Positions 16,165 to 24,850 of a stretch of 64,000 nucleotides of DNA are shown here, in pieces. Position 1 is the stretch's first letter; each line of letters begins with the position of its first letter. The position numbers were made by a program, and so were the translations under genes. This DNA is from an uncultured Eubacteriales bacterium. Its GTDB lineage: Bacteria; Bacillota; Clostridia; Oscillospirales; Oscillospiraceae. Location: positions 26,626-90,625 of the forward strand of contig URAM01000004.1 in the NCBI GenBank assembly GCA_900545815.1, given 5' to 3'. The notes beneath the pieces are model-generated. The model saw nothing but the letters and a program-made list of their open reading frames with translations, did not search any database and was not told where the DNA came from.

Positions 16165-16603
16165 TAATCACTCAAAAGAAGTTCGCAGCAAAAATATGTC
16201 ACATATTCGAAGCACGAATTCAAAGCCAGAAGAGATTGTTAGGAAGTATCTGTTTTCTAAAGGCTTTCGATATAGAAAAAATGTTCGAACATTGCCGGGA
16301 TGCCCTGATATTGTTCTGCCTAAATATCATACCGTGATTTTTGTAAATGGCTGTTTTTGGCATAAACATGACTGTGGGAGGTTTGTTTGGCCCTCTTCTA
16401 ACACTGAATATTGGATACCCAAAATAAATCGGAATGTTGAACGGGATAAGCAGAACCACAAGAAACTTATAGACATGGGATGGAAGGTACTGATTATTTG
16501 GGAGTGCGAACTAAAAAAGAATGTGCGTGAAGACCGACTGGGACATCTAAATAAAGAAATCAAAGGAGAGTGGCTATGTGGAACTCAGATAGAAAAAATA
16601 TAG
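16157..16603 (+). CDS. vsr: Very short patch repair endonuclease (Vsr)
   Basis: 148 residues. Vsr nicks next to T in T:G mismatches that arise when 5-methylcytosine deaminates. The sequence has the family start (EVRSKNMSHIRSTNSKPE), the catalytic GCPDIVLP with the Asp, the Zn-site/His region NGCFWHKHDC, and the YWIPKINRN and RDKQNHKKL segments. Starts inside the end of the methyltransferase gene (ATGGCTGA), the usual dcm-vsr coupling, so it probably repairs damage caused by that enzyme. Ends 28 nt inside the next gene. Family and role are certain; specificity depends on the methyltransferase. Confidence 0.95.
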   Translation: MADNHSKEVRSKNMSHIRSTNSKPEEIVRKYLFSKGFRYRKNVRTLPGCPDIVLPKYHTVIFVNGCFWHKHDCGRFVWPSSNTEYWIPKINRNVERDKQNHKKLIDMGWKVLIIWECELKKNVREDRLGHLNKEIKGEWLCGTQIEKI

Positions 16604-18663
16604 AGATAATCCCAAGAGCGTACTATCATGGAAGCTGTGAAGAATTTCTATCAGCAAGTGAAGCTGAAATCTACCATGAACTGGTACATAACTCTCTCCA
16701 GTTCGATCTAACAGTACAGCAAGAGCGGGCATGGAACGAAGAAATTCGAATTTTAAAAAATGTCATGTTACAGCTTAAGGAAGGACATCTTGCGCTTGAA
16801 TATTCTATTCCTCGAATGGGAAAACGCATTGATGCAGTTTTAATCATTCGAAGCTGTGTTATTTTGTTGGAATTTAAAGTGTTTGAGACTACATATCCTA
16901 AAAGTGCCGTTGATCAAGTTGTAGATTATGCTTTGGATTTGCATAACTTTCATGAAGCCAGTCACACAGCACCTTTATTTCCGTTTTTAGTATGTACAGA
17001 GGCATCTGCGAATACCAATGTAATCAGTAGAGATAATGGAATTTCATCACCTATTCTTTGTTGTGAAAACACACTTGCAGGAGAAATTCTCAATATAATT
17101 CATAACTATGATAATGGAACTACTGTCAATCCGGTGCAATGGTTCAATTCTGTGTATAAACCTACCCCAACTATCATTGAGGCAGCACAAGCCTTATATT
17201 CCGGGCATGATGTACGAGAAATTTCATACAAAGAAAGCGATGAGAATGATATTGCCGTTACAACTGCGCAGATTGATAAAATCGTTGAAGACAGCAAGAA
17301 AAATCATTGGAAATCGATTTGTTTCGTTACAGGAGTACCTGGGGCCGGAAAAACTTTGGTAGGGCTGAACATAGCAAATAGGCGACATCATTTTCAAGAA
17401 GGCGACGAAGAACATGCCGTATTTCTTTCTGGAAATGAACCTTTGGTTACTGTTTTAAGAGAAGCATTGACTCGAAATCAAGTAGAAAAGAAGAAAATGT
17501 ATTGTACAGACTGTAGGGCCAGAAATTTGAACAGAAGCTGCACTAACTGTGAGTATAATATTACAAAAAGAGACATCTTTTCTGAAACAAAGAGTTTTAT
17601 TCAGATGATACATTGGTTTAGGGATGATTCACTTTTGGAGGGACATCCTGCACCTATCGACAAGATTGCGATTTTTGATGAAGCTCAACGAGCTTGGAAA
17701 AAGGAGCAGTTAAGTAAGTTCATGCGGACAAAAAAAGGACAGTCCCACTTTGATATGTCCGAGCCCGAATGTCTTATTGAGTATATGAACAGGCACAAAG
17801 ATTGGGCGGTTATTGTATGTTTAGTTGGTGGAGGGCAGGAAATACATGATGGGGAGGCAGGAATTGCAGAATGGTTTAATGCAATAAATGAGCATTTTCC
17901 TTCCTGGAAGGTGTTTTGCTCAGACCGTATGGCAGGGTATGAATATGTTGGAAATAGTTCGATCGATGAACTTCTTTCCAATGCAGAAGTTCATAAGTGC
18001 CGTGGCCTTCATTTATCGGTTTCTATGAGAAGCTTTAGAAGTGAGCTTGTGTCTGCTTTTGCAAAGGCGATAATCGATGGAGATGAAGCAACTGCAACGG
18101 AACTATATCCGAAAATCATACAAATCGACTCAGCTACTAACAAAATGCGATATCCAATTCTTTTAACGAGAAATCTTCAAACGGCTAAAGAATGGGTGAG
18201 AAATATAAGCCATGGCACAGAACGATATGGAATTATTGCGAGTTCAGGTGCTAAGCGACTGCGTGCAGATGGTGTCATAGTTCCCAAAGATATTGAGGTT
18301 GAGAAATGGTTTTTGAACGGAAAAGATGACGTTAATTCATCATACTTTATGGAAGTTGCAGCATCGGAATTTAAGATTCAGGGGTTAGAAATTGACTATG
18401 CAGTTGTTGCATGGGAAGCGGATTACAGATATTTGGATGGTAAGTTCACATACAATAATTTTGCTGGATCTTCTTGGTCAAGGGTTAATAATCCAATTGC
18501 TCAGAATTATCAGAAAAATTCTTATCGAGTTCTGCTTACTCGTGCACGGCAGGGTTATATAATTTATGTGCCGAAGGGTAATGTTGAAGATGCTACGAGA
18601 AATCCTAAATACTATGATCAAACTTACAATTATTTGAAGAAGATTGGTGTTATTGAGATTTGA
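16576..18663 (+). CDS. Nuclease-helicase fusion (DUF2075/Schlafen-type helicase)
   Basis: 695 residues. The N-terminal third has a PD-(D/E)XK-like core: GKRIDAVLI then VILLEFKVFE (about residues 84-103). The helicase part has Walker A GVPGAGKT (about 252), Walker B IFDEAQRAW (about 368), a QEI-type sensor loop LVGGGQEIHDG (about 417) and the C-terminal LLTRARQGYIIYVP. Between Walker A and B lies a zinc-finger-like cluster CTDCRARNLNRSCTNC (C-x2-C-x9-C-x2-C, about 311-326), which I do not know as a standard part of the family. ATG 16576 has AAAGGAG 7 nt upstream. It is the last gene of the defence operon; likely a DNA or RNA translocating nuclease. Specific action is unknown. Confidence 0.85.
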   Translation: MWNSDRKNIEIIPRAYYHGSCEEFLSASEAEIYHELVHNSLQFDLTVQQERAWNEEIRILKNVMLQLKEGHLALEYSIPRMGKRIDAVLIIRSCVILLEFKVFETTYPKSAVDQVVDYALDLHNFHEASHTAPLFPFLVCTEASANTNVISRDNGISSPILCCENTLAGEILNIIHNYDNGTTVNPVQWFNSVYKPTPTIIEAAQALYSGHDVREISYKESDENDIAVTTAQIDKIVEDSKKNHWKSICFVTGVPGAGKTLVGLNIANRRHHFQEGDEEHAVFLSGNEPLVTVLREALTRNQVEKKKMYCTDCRARNLNRSCTNCEYNITKRDIFSETKSFIQMIHWFRDDSLLEGHPAPIDKIAIFDEAQRAWKKEQLSKFMRTKKGQSHFDMSEPECLIEYMNRHKDWAVIVCLVGGGQEIHDGEAGIAEWFNAINEHFPSWKVFCSDRMAGYEYVGNSSIDELLSNAEVHKCRGLHLSVSMRSFRSELVSAFAKAIIDGDEATATELYPKIIQIDSATNKMRYPILLTRNLQTAKEWVRNISHGTERYGIIASSGAKRLRADGVIVPKDIEVEKWFLNGKDDVNSSYFMEVAASEFKIQGLEIDYAVVAWEADYRYLDGKFTYNNFAGSSWSRVNNPIAQNYQKNSYRVLLTRARQGYIIYVPKGNVEDATRNPKYYDQTYNYLKKIGVIEI

Positions 18664-18980
18664 CATCCATAATGTGAAAAAGATAAAGCAGAATTGTTGT
18701 TTGTGTTTAGAAACGGATTTTGGGGAATATCTCTGTAAAAGAGCACCTGGATTTTTACTATGAAAGTAGAATCCGGATCTTTTAGAGTCACTGTGACATT
18801 GTTGCATAAGTAATGAGCGATTCGCCAATCATACCATCATAGGCATATTTTGCGAAAATTTTGGAGAGAAATTGACAAGGAAGCAACCTTTCCCTCCTAA
18901 GCAGACATTATCTGTTCGACTTCGGTTTGGCGTTTATAAAAACTGTATGTTTTCAAAAAACAAAATAATTCAATGTAATT

Positions 18981-19022
18981 GATAGGAAGCATCCAACTTC
19001 AACGGTTGGGTGCTTTTCTTTT
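18981..19022 (+). terminator. Intrinsic terminator downstream of the defence operon
   Basis: AAGCATCCAAC, short loop, GTTGGGTGCTT followed by TTCTTTT. Lies about 320 bp after the stop of the DUF2075 gene and closes that side before the oriT region. Confidence 0.7.
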
Positions 19023-19219
19023 GCCCTAATAATAGTTATTCATCATAAATTGGTCATTTTGCCGAGAGCGCACTACAGTTGAAGTTCCTCTGCACAAGGT
19101 CATAAAAATCTGGAAAAGGCACTGTAAAAATGAACTTACTCTACCTACGAGGCAATAAAATTATGCTTTAAAATCCATTATACTTTTCTCAAAGCTAAAG
19201 CAAGCCAACTTCCCTTAGG

Positions 19220-19270
19220 AACTAAGGGCGCACTTCTATACCGGTTATTCCATTCCGGTATGTGCGTTCT
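19220..19270 (-). other. Candidate origin of transfer (oriT), MOBQ type
   Basis: On the minus strand AAGTGCGCCCT (complement of 19225-19235) matches the RSF1010-type nic core TAAGTGCGCCCT. It adjoins an inverted repeat (CGCAC...ATACCGG at 19229-19244 and CCGGTAT-GTGCG at 19255-19266), the usual layout for MobA-type relaxases. It lies 450 bp upstream of the relaxase gene. Nicking itself is inferred. Confidence 0.65.
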
Positions 19271-19417
19271 CCGAAGGTAAATGCTCCTGTGTCTGAACAC
19301 ATTCACATATTGCAGAATTGCATTCCGGTCAAGAGAAAACTCTTGCGGCTACCGCCTATCTCTTTTTACATACCTTGCTTTGGGCAAGGATGAATAAAAG
19401 ACAAGGAGCAAAAGAAA

Positions 19418-19717
19418 ATGGAAAACAAAGAAAAAACTTTGGCGGAATTAGATGCTGCACGATTGAAGGTAAAACAGTATGAAAATAAGATTCAGCTTCT
19501 GGAAAATCGCAAGCGGCATCTGGAAAAGAAAGCCGACCGCAAGCGCACGCACCATCTTTGCAATATGGGCGGCGCCATCCAAAGCATTTCCAAAGAGGCA
19601 GATTCCCTGACAAGAGTAGAGTTTTACTCTCTGATGGAACAGGTTTTTGCGCTGCCTGCGGTGCAGCAATTGGTGGACACCGCTGTGCAGAATCACAAGG
19701 CGGGAGGTGATCGCTAA
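19418..19717 (+). CDS. DUF3847 family mobilisation-accessory protein
   Basis: 99 residues, strongly charged; residues 1-50 form a coiled coil (ARLKVKQYENKIQLLENRKR) and are followed by KADRKRTHHLCNMGGAIQS, the conserved DUF3847 part. This family nearly always sits just before MobA/MobL relaxase genes on clostridial mobilisable elements, as here (stop and ATG share one base). It is likely a relaxosome accessory or DNA-binding protein, but no direct function is known. AGGAGC lies 9 nt before the ATG. Confidence 0.85.
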   Translation: MENKEKTLAELDAARLKVKQYENKIQLLENRKRHLEKKADRKRTHHLCNMGGAIQSISKEADSLTRVEFYSLMEQVFALPAVQQLVDTAVQNHKAGGDR

Positions 19718-21219
19718 TGGCGTTGTATCACTTCCATGTAGAGCAGATCAAACGCAGCGAGGGGCGCACGGCTGTTGCCAGTGCTGCCTATCGTGCCGGT
19801 GAGAAACTGCACAATCTCTGGGATGGAGAAACCCACGATTATACCAAGAAAGGCGGCGTGATTCTTTCGGAAATTATGCTTCCGGAGTATGCGCCTGAAA
19901 GATTTTCTGACAGGCACACCCTCTGGAATAAAGTGGAGCAAATCAAAAAACATTACAAGGCACAGCTTGCCTACAGCTTTGACATGGCTCTGCAAAATGA
20001 ATTTTCTTTAGAGGAGAACATCGCACTGGCAAGAGAATTTGTACAGAAATACTTTGTTTCTGACGGCATGATTTGCGATCTTGCGGTACATCAGCCCGAC
20101 CGGGGAGACGGTGGCATTCCCAACCCACATTTTCATGTTCTGGTTCCCATTCGTCCGCTGAACGCTGACGGAACCTGGAGAGCAAAACAACACCGGGTTT
20201 ATCATTTGGACAAGGATGGCAACCGCATCAAAAAAGAAGATGGCAGCTGGGCTTTTGATGCTGTTCCAACTACAAATTGGGGCAGGCCGGAAACTCTGGA
20301 TCTATGGCGTAAAGCCTGGGCAGATATGGTCAATTCCCGATTGGAAGAAAAAGGGCTGGCCTGCCGCATTGATCATCGTTCCTATGTGGATCAGGGGCTG
20401 GATTTGCTCCCAACTGTCCATGAAGGGCCGCACATTCGCAAAATGGAGAAGAAAGGCATCCGCACGGAAAAAGGCGAATTAAACCGCTGGATCAAGGCCA
20501 CCAATCGGATGATCCGCAGCATACAAGCCACCCTTGCGGCACTGAAAGAATGGCTTGCGGAAGCAAAGGAAATTCTGAAAGAACCGCAGGAGGTTTACCT
20601 TGCTCAGCTGCTCAGTGATGCTCATGCTCTGCGCAATCAAACCGCAATGACCTATGCCAGAGGGAAAAACAAGGCGAAGAAAAACAATCTGAAGCGTTTC
20701 ATGAATGAGTGTGATTATCTGAAACAGCGAGGGGTTCTGACTCTCAGTGACTTTGAAAAACATCTTTCTTCTGTCAGCGAAAATGTGGAAAGCAGAAAAT
20801 CCTCCATGCACCAGAAACAGTCTCGTCTGAAAGAACTTCAGCAGCTGATGGAGGATGCAAAGACCTATGTTGCGTTAAAGCCGATTTTGGATGAAATGAA
20901 GAAAGAAAAATATCGTTTTACCAAAGCCAAGGAAAAGTATAAGGCGGAACACGAAGGTGAGCTTCGCCGGTTTTATATGGTAAAGCGAAAACTGAAAGAG
21001 AGTGGTTTTGAAAAAGGTCCTTTTCCTCTGGATGCCTGGCAGAAGGAATTTTCCGAACTGTCGGCACAGCGAGAAGCTGAATATCAGGAATATAAGCTGC
21101 TGAAAAAGGATCTGACGATGCTGTATCAGATCAAGGGCGATGTAGATCAGGCGATGCGAGAAACTCATCCCGAAATGCTGCACCCCAATAAAGCCAAGGA
21201 AACAGAAGCTGCATTGTAA
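19717..21219 (+). CDS. MobA/MobL family relaxase
   Basis: 500 residues. The relaxase domain occupies about residues 1-220: start MALYHFHVEQIKRSEGRTAV, the SAAYRAGEKL motif with the conserved Tyr, and the metal-binding NPHFHVLVPIRPL (His pair, about residue 134), as in MOBQ relaxases of Gram-positive elements. The rest (230-500) is helical, rich in Lys/Glu, and has no primase motif. It nicks oriT (candidate at 19220-19270), stays attached to the 5' end and leads the strand into a recipient with help from another element's pore, since no type IV secretion genes are present. It is followed after 14 nt by the primase gene. Confidence 0.93.
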   Translation: MALYHFHVEQIKRSEGRTAVASAAYRAGEKLHNLWDGETHDYTKKGGVILSEIMLPEYAPERFSDRHTLWNKVEQIKKHYKAQLAYSFDMALQNEFSLEENIALAREFVQKYFVSDGMICDLAVHQPDRGDGGIPNPHFHVLVPIRPLNADGTWRAKQHRVYHLDKDGNRIKKEDGSWAFDAVPTTNWGRPETLDLWRKAWADMVNSRLEEKGLACRIDHRSYVDQGLDLLPTVHEGPHIRKMEKKGIRTEKGELNRWIKATNRMIRSIQATLAALKEWLAEAKEILKEPQEVYLAQLLSDAHALRNQTAMTYARGKNKAKKNNLKRFMNECDYLKQRGVLTLSDFEKHLSSVSENVESRKSSMHQKQSRLKELQQLMEDAKTYVALKPILDEMKKEKYRFTKAKEKYKAEHEGELRRFYMVKRKLKESGFEKGPFPLDAWQKEFSELSAQREAEYQEYKLLKKDLTMLYQIKGDVDQAMRETHPEMLHPNKAKETEAAL

Positions 21220-21233
21220 TCGGGAGGTGGAGT

Positions 21234-23099
21234 ATGAGTTATACGCAAGAACAGATCGACCGTGCTAACCAGGTCGATTTGGAACAGTTTTTACGTTCAC
21301 ACGGTGAACAGGTCACAAAAAGCGGAAACGAGTACCGATGGAAACGGCATGACAGTTTGACCATTAAGGGAAATAAATGGTTCCGCCATAGCCAGAGCAA
21401 AGGCGGCTACCCCGTCGAATTTGTAATGGAGTTCTTTGGGAAAACCTTCCCGGAAGCAGTGTTTTTGCTGATTGGAGAAGCGCCGGCACACAACGGCGCA
21501 GCCGTTGCTCCTTCGGCAGATTTCAGGCTTCCGCCAAGAAGCCGATATGCTGCAGCAGCAATGGCCTATCTCCGTCAGCGAAACATCCCGGAGGAACTGA
21601 TTCAGGAGTTTTACAAGGAAGGCCTGATTTATGAGGATGCCCGGCACCACAACATTGTGTTTGTGGGAAAGGACGAAACGGGGATTCCTCGTTATGCCCA
21701 CTGCAAAGGGACGGAAGGTTCTTTCCGTATGGATGTACAAGGTTCGGACAAGGCCCACAATTTTGCCTATCGCAGCGATGGAAAAAGCCTGTTTGTGTTT
21801 GAAGCGCCGATTGATCTGATGTCCTTTATTGCGCTGTACCCGAATGATTGGAAAATGCGAAATTATCTGTCCTTGGGCGGTGTGGGAGCGAAAGCACTGG
21901 AAGGGTTTCTTTCTGAACGCAAAGACATGGAAACCGTTTATATCTGCACCGACTCGGATAAAGCCGGTAATGATGCCGTAAACCGTCTGTTAGAAAGTAT
22001 TCCCCAATCAGTGACGGTTATTCGCCTGATCCCTTGCGAGAAAGACTGGAATGAAGTTCTGAAGCAAAAGGATAAGCTGCCTGACGGAAAATATATTTCC
22101 CGAAGGATCATGCTGCGTGGGGAATCAGAAAAGAAAGCGGTTCCCATGATTCGCATGAGCGATGTTCAGCAAACAGAGGTGGAATGGCTTTGGTATCCCT
22201 ACATCCCATTTGGAAAGTTAACGATCATTCAGGGCAACCCCGGTGAGGGCAAAACCTTCTTTGCCATGCAGCTTGCGGCAACCTGCACCAATCGAAAGTT
22301 TCTGCCTCAGATGGAGCCATTTGAACCATTCAATATGATTTTTCAGACGGCTGAGGACGGTTTGGGGGATACGGTGAAGCCGAGGCTGCTTTCTGCCGAG
22401 GCGGATCTAGAGCGAGTGCTGGTTATTGACGATGCCGACAATCCGCTGACCTTGGCAGATGAGCGTATCGAAAATGCAATCAGAGAGAACAACGCCCGTC
22501 TGGTTATCATTGACCCCTTGCAGGCCTTTCTTGGAGCCAATGTGGATATGAACCGGGCCAATGAGGTAAGGCCGATCTTCCGCAGGCTGGCCGATGTGGC
22601 ACAGGCTACCAACTGCGCCATTGTGATGATCGGACATCTGAATAAGGCAGCGGGCAGCCAAAGCACCTACCGTGGACTTGGTGCTATTGACATTACTGCT
22701 GTGGTGAGAAGCCTGTTGTTTATCGGCAAGATAAGGACAGCGCCGACTACACGGGTGATCGTCCATGAGAAAAGCTCTCTGGCACCGCCGGGGCAGTCCT
22801 TGGCGTTTTCTCTGGGAGATGAAAAGGGCTTTCGTTGGATCGGAGCCTATGACATCAGCGCAGAAGATCTGCTCGCCGGTGGCGAAGGGAGCAAGACGGA
22901 GCTGAAACAGGAACAGGCGGCAAAGTTGATTGAGCAGTTTTTGTCTGAGGGCAGAAAAGTTTCCATCGCAGAGATCAACAAGGAAGCAGCCGAACGAGGA
23001 ATTTCTGAACGCACGGTGCGTCTGGCAAGAAATTCTATGGGAGATAAAATCGCAAGTGAGCGCCAGGGAAAAGATTGGTGGATCTGGTTTAAGCAATGA
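21234..23099 (+). CDS. Primase (DUF3991/TOPRIM) fused to RepA-like AAA ATPase
   Basis: 621 residues. Residues 1-90: zinc-finger-like DUF3991 domain region (YRWKRHDSLTIKGNKWFRHS). About 175-290: TOPRIM with VFEAPIDLMS and CTDSDKAGND. About 315-530: hexameric helicase-type ATPase with Walker A IIQGNPGEGKT (about 334) and Walker B LVIIDPLQAFLG (about 423), and IGHLNKAAG. C-terminal winged helix (IAEINKEAAERGISERTVR). Such proteins convert transferred single strands to double strands and support replication of the excised circle. ATG with GGGAGGTGG upstream. It fits the mobility module and is not a chromosomal DnaG. Confidence 0.9.
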   Translation: MSYTQEQIDRANQVDLEQFLRSHGEQVTKSGNEYRWKRHDSLTIKGNKWFRHSQSKGGYPVEFVMEFFGKTFPEAVFLLIGEAPAHNGAAVAPSADFRLPPRSRYAAAAMAYLRQRNIPEELIQEFYKEGLIYEDARHHNIVFVGKDETGIPRYAHCKGTEGSFRMDVQGSDKAHNFAYRSDGKSLFVFEAPIDLMSFIALYPNDWKMRNYLSLGGVGAKALEGFLSERKDMETVYICTDSDKAGNDAVNRLLESIPQSVTVIRLIPCEKDWNEVLKQKDKLPDGKYISRRIMLRGESEKKAVPMIRMSDVQQTEVEWLWYPYIPFGKLTIIQGNPGEGKTFFAMQLAATCTNRKFLPQMEPFEPFNMIFQTAEDGLGDTVKPRLLSAEADLERVLVIDDADNPLTLADERIENAIRENNARLVIIDPLQAFLGANVDMNRANEVRPIFRRLADVAQATNCAIVMIGHLNKAAGSQSTYRGLGAIDITAVVRSLLFIGKIRTAPTTRVIVHEKSSLAPPGQSLAFSLGDEKGFRWIGAYDISAEDLLAGGEGSKTELKQEQAAKLIEQFLSEGRKVSIAEINKEAAERGISERTVRLARNSMGDKIASERQGKDWWIWFKQ

Positions 23100-23184
23100 A
23101 CCGGCATTCTGTGAAGCGGCAAAGGTCTTATAGACCCCAAAGCCTGCCACTTTGCCACTTGGAGATAGAGATTGGAGGCATTGT

Positions 23185-23379
23185 ATGAAGGAAATTCCTA
23201 TTTGGGAAAAAGCAAATTTGACATTGGAAGAAGCGGCAGCGTATTCCGGCATTGGAACCGGTAAACTGCGTGAGATTACCAACGACAGGAACTGCAATTT
23301 TGTTCTTTGGGTGGGCAGCAAGAGACTGATCAAAAAGCGCTTATTTGATAAATTCATCGAGCAGGTGTTTTCCATCTAA
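23185..23379 (+). CDS. xis: Excisionase (Tn916 Xis-like)
   Basis: 64 residues, winged-helix excisionase of the Tn916 class: IPIWEKANLTLEEAAAYSGIGTGKLREI, then the wing LWVGSKRLIKKRLFDKFIEQ. It bends DNA at the element ends to direct the integrase towards excision. ATG 23185 has GGAGG 7 nt upstream; the longer frame from 23152 lacks any ribosome site. The integrase gene begins 92 bp downstream, the standard xis-int order. Confidence 0.92.
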   Translation: MKEIPIWEKANLTLEEAAAYSGIGTGKLREITNDRNCNFVLWVGSKRLIKKRLFDKFIEQVFSI

Positions 23380-23470
23380 TATCTGCAGATCCGTAATAGA
23401 AAAAGAGGGCTTGGTGTGATACAATATAGGTGTCACATCGAGACTCCTTTTGAAAGAAAGGAGATCGAAA

Positions 23471-24676
23471 TTGAGCGAAAAACGGAAAGATCATAAAGGC
23501 CGTATCCTGAAAACAGGAGAAAGCCAGAGAAAGGACGGGATCTATCAGTACAGGTACACAGATTGCCGAGGGAAAAGACAATGTGTTTATTCCCCTACCC
23601 TGCAAGAGCTTCGTCAGAAAGAGAAGGAAATTCAGAAGCAGCTTGACGCTGGCATTGACTATGAAGCAGGACAGATCACGGTCATTGAACTGCTGGAAAA
23701 GTACATCAGTTTGAAGAAAGGTGTGCGCTACAACACCCAGGTCGGCTATCAATTTGTTTTGAATCTGGTCAAGAAAGAAGATTTCGGCTGCCGCAAAATC
23801 AGCACCGTCAAAGTATCGGATGCGAAACAGTGGTTTGCGAAGCTGCAAAAGAATGGCAGAGGTTTTAGCACCATCAGCAGTGTACGAGGTGTTATCAAAC
23901 CCGCATTTCAGATGGCGTGTGATGAGGATGCCGTCAGAAAGAATCCGTTCATCTTTAAGTTGACGGATGTGGTGGTCAATGATACGGTGCCGAGAGCTGC
24001 ACTTACTGAGGAACACTTAGGAATCTGGATGAATTTCATTGAGAAAGACAACACCTACTGCAAATACTACGATGAGTTCGTGGTACTTCTGGAAACCGGT
24101 ATGAGAGTCAGCGAGTTCTGCGGTCTGACCAGAAAAGATCTGGATTTCAAAAATCGTAGAATTCGTGTGGATCATCAGCTGATTCGTGAGCGTGGCGGAA
24201 AATACTATGTTGAGGAAACTAAGACAAGCAGCGGCCGCCGCTTTCTGCCGATGAATGAAACGGTGTATGACTCTTTGAAAAAGATGCTGGAGCGCCGCCC
24301 TACGGTCAAGGCAGAGCCTATGGTAGACGGTTACAGCGGCTTTATCATGCTGGACAAGAACGGAAATCCGAAAGTAGCCTTACACATCGAAAACGAGATG
24401 CGCTGGGCAATGAAGAAGTACAAGAAGCTTCATCCGGACAGCCCTCTGCCGCACATCACCCCTCATGTGTTCCGACACACCTTCTGCACGAACTATGCAA
24501 ACGACGGCATGGACATTAAAAACCTTCAGTACCTGATGGGTCACTCGGATGCGGGTGTGACACTGAATGTTTATACCCACGCAAGCTACGCACACGCTGC
24601 GGAGCAGATGGCGGAAATTTCACAGTTCCGCCATTCCCCTGAAGCGAAAAAAGACCGGGGTTTTGCTGTTGGATAA
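23471..24676 (+). CDS. int: Tn916-type tyrosine integrase
   Basis: 401 residues. N-terminal arm-binding domain (KDHKGRILKTGESQRKDGIY), SAM-like core-binding domain (60-165), catalytic domain with Arg in ETGMRVSEF (about 212), HVFRHTF (about 332), MGHSDAGVTLNVYTH with the nucleophilic Tyr (about 366). TTG start at 23471 is chosen since GAAAGGAG lies 8 nt upstream and the family starts MSEKR; an upstream in-frame codon at 23450 has no site. Inserts into the first codons of the phosphatase gene next door. Intact, unlike the remnant at 4580-4735. Confidence 0.95.
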   Translation: MSEKRKDHKGRILKTGESQRKDGIYQYRYTDCRGKRQCVYSPTLQELRQKEKEIQKQLDAGIDYEAGQITVIELLEKYISLKKGVRYNTQVGYQFVLNLVKKEDFGCRKISTVKVSDAKQWFAKLQKNGRGFSTISSVRGVIKPAFQMACDEDAVRKNPFIFKLTDVVVNDTVPRAALTEEHLGIWMNFIEKDNTYCKYYDEFVVLLETGMRVSEFCGLTRKDLDFKNRRIRVDHQLIRERGGKYYVEETKTSSGRRFLPMNETVYDSLKKMLERRPTVKAEPMVDGYSGFIMLDKNGNPKVALHIENEMRWAMKKYKKLHPDSPLPHITPHVFRHTFCTNYANDGMDIKNLQYLMGHSDAGVTLNVYTHASYAHAAEQMAEISQFRHSPEAKKDRGFAVG

Positions 24677-24850
24677 ACAGCAAGTATGGTGGCAGCAGCT
24701 TAAGGTTACTACACCACTTAGTAGTGTAGTTCCATAGATTGATAGAGACTTATGAAAAATTGAAGAAAAGCCGAAAGCCCGAAAAATCCCGTAATATCAG
24801 CGTTTTCGAGGCTTATGGAGGAATATAGAGATTATGATAAAAGTACTTTT
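24610..24850 (+). repeat. Right copy of 241-bp direct repeat (attR side)
   Basis: Identical to 4703-4943. It includes the last 22 codons of the integrase, the arm repeats, and the ribosome site plus codons 1 to 6 of the phosphatase. Chromosomal sequence starts at about 24851. Confidence 0.9.

Larger units (their letters stand above)
18664..19417. other. Non-coding junction between defence and mobility modules
   Basis: 754 bp without a credible gene. It holds a hairpin (18748-18775, GGATTTTTACT/AAGTAGAATCC), a terminator (18981-19022) and the candidate oriT (19220-19270), followed by a leader with AAGGAGC before the DUF3847 gene. AT content is as high as in the island genes. Confidence 0.6.
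4927..24850 (+). mobile_element. Mobilisable genomic island integrated in phosphatase gene start
   Basis: An AT-rich block bounded by 241-bp identical repeats, with integrase and excisionase at the right end, a MobA/MobL relaxase with a candidate oriT, a replication-type primase-helicase, and no conjugation pore genes. This makes it an integrative mobilisable element, dependent on another plasmid or ICE for transfer. Cargo is defensive: AbiE pair and a seven-gene Mza-like operon. To its left (3226-4926) is the remnant of an older insertion at the same site, since 4580-4926 already carries an integrase 3' end. Confidence 0.85.
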
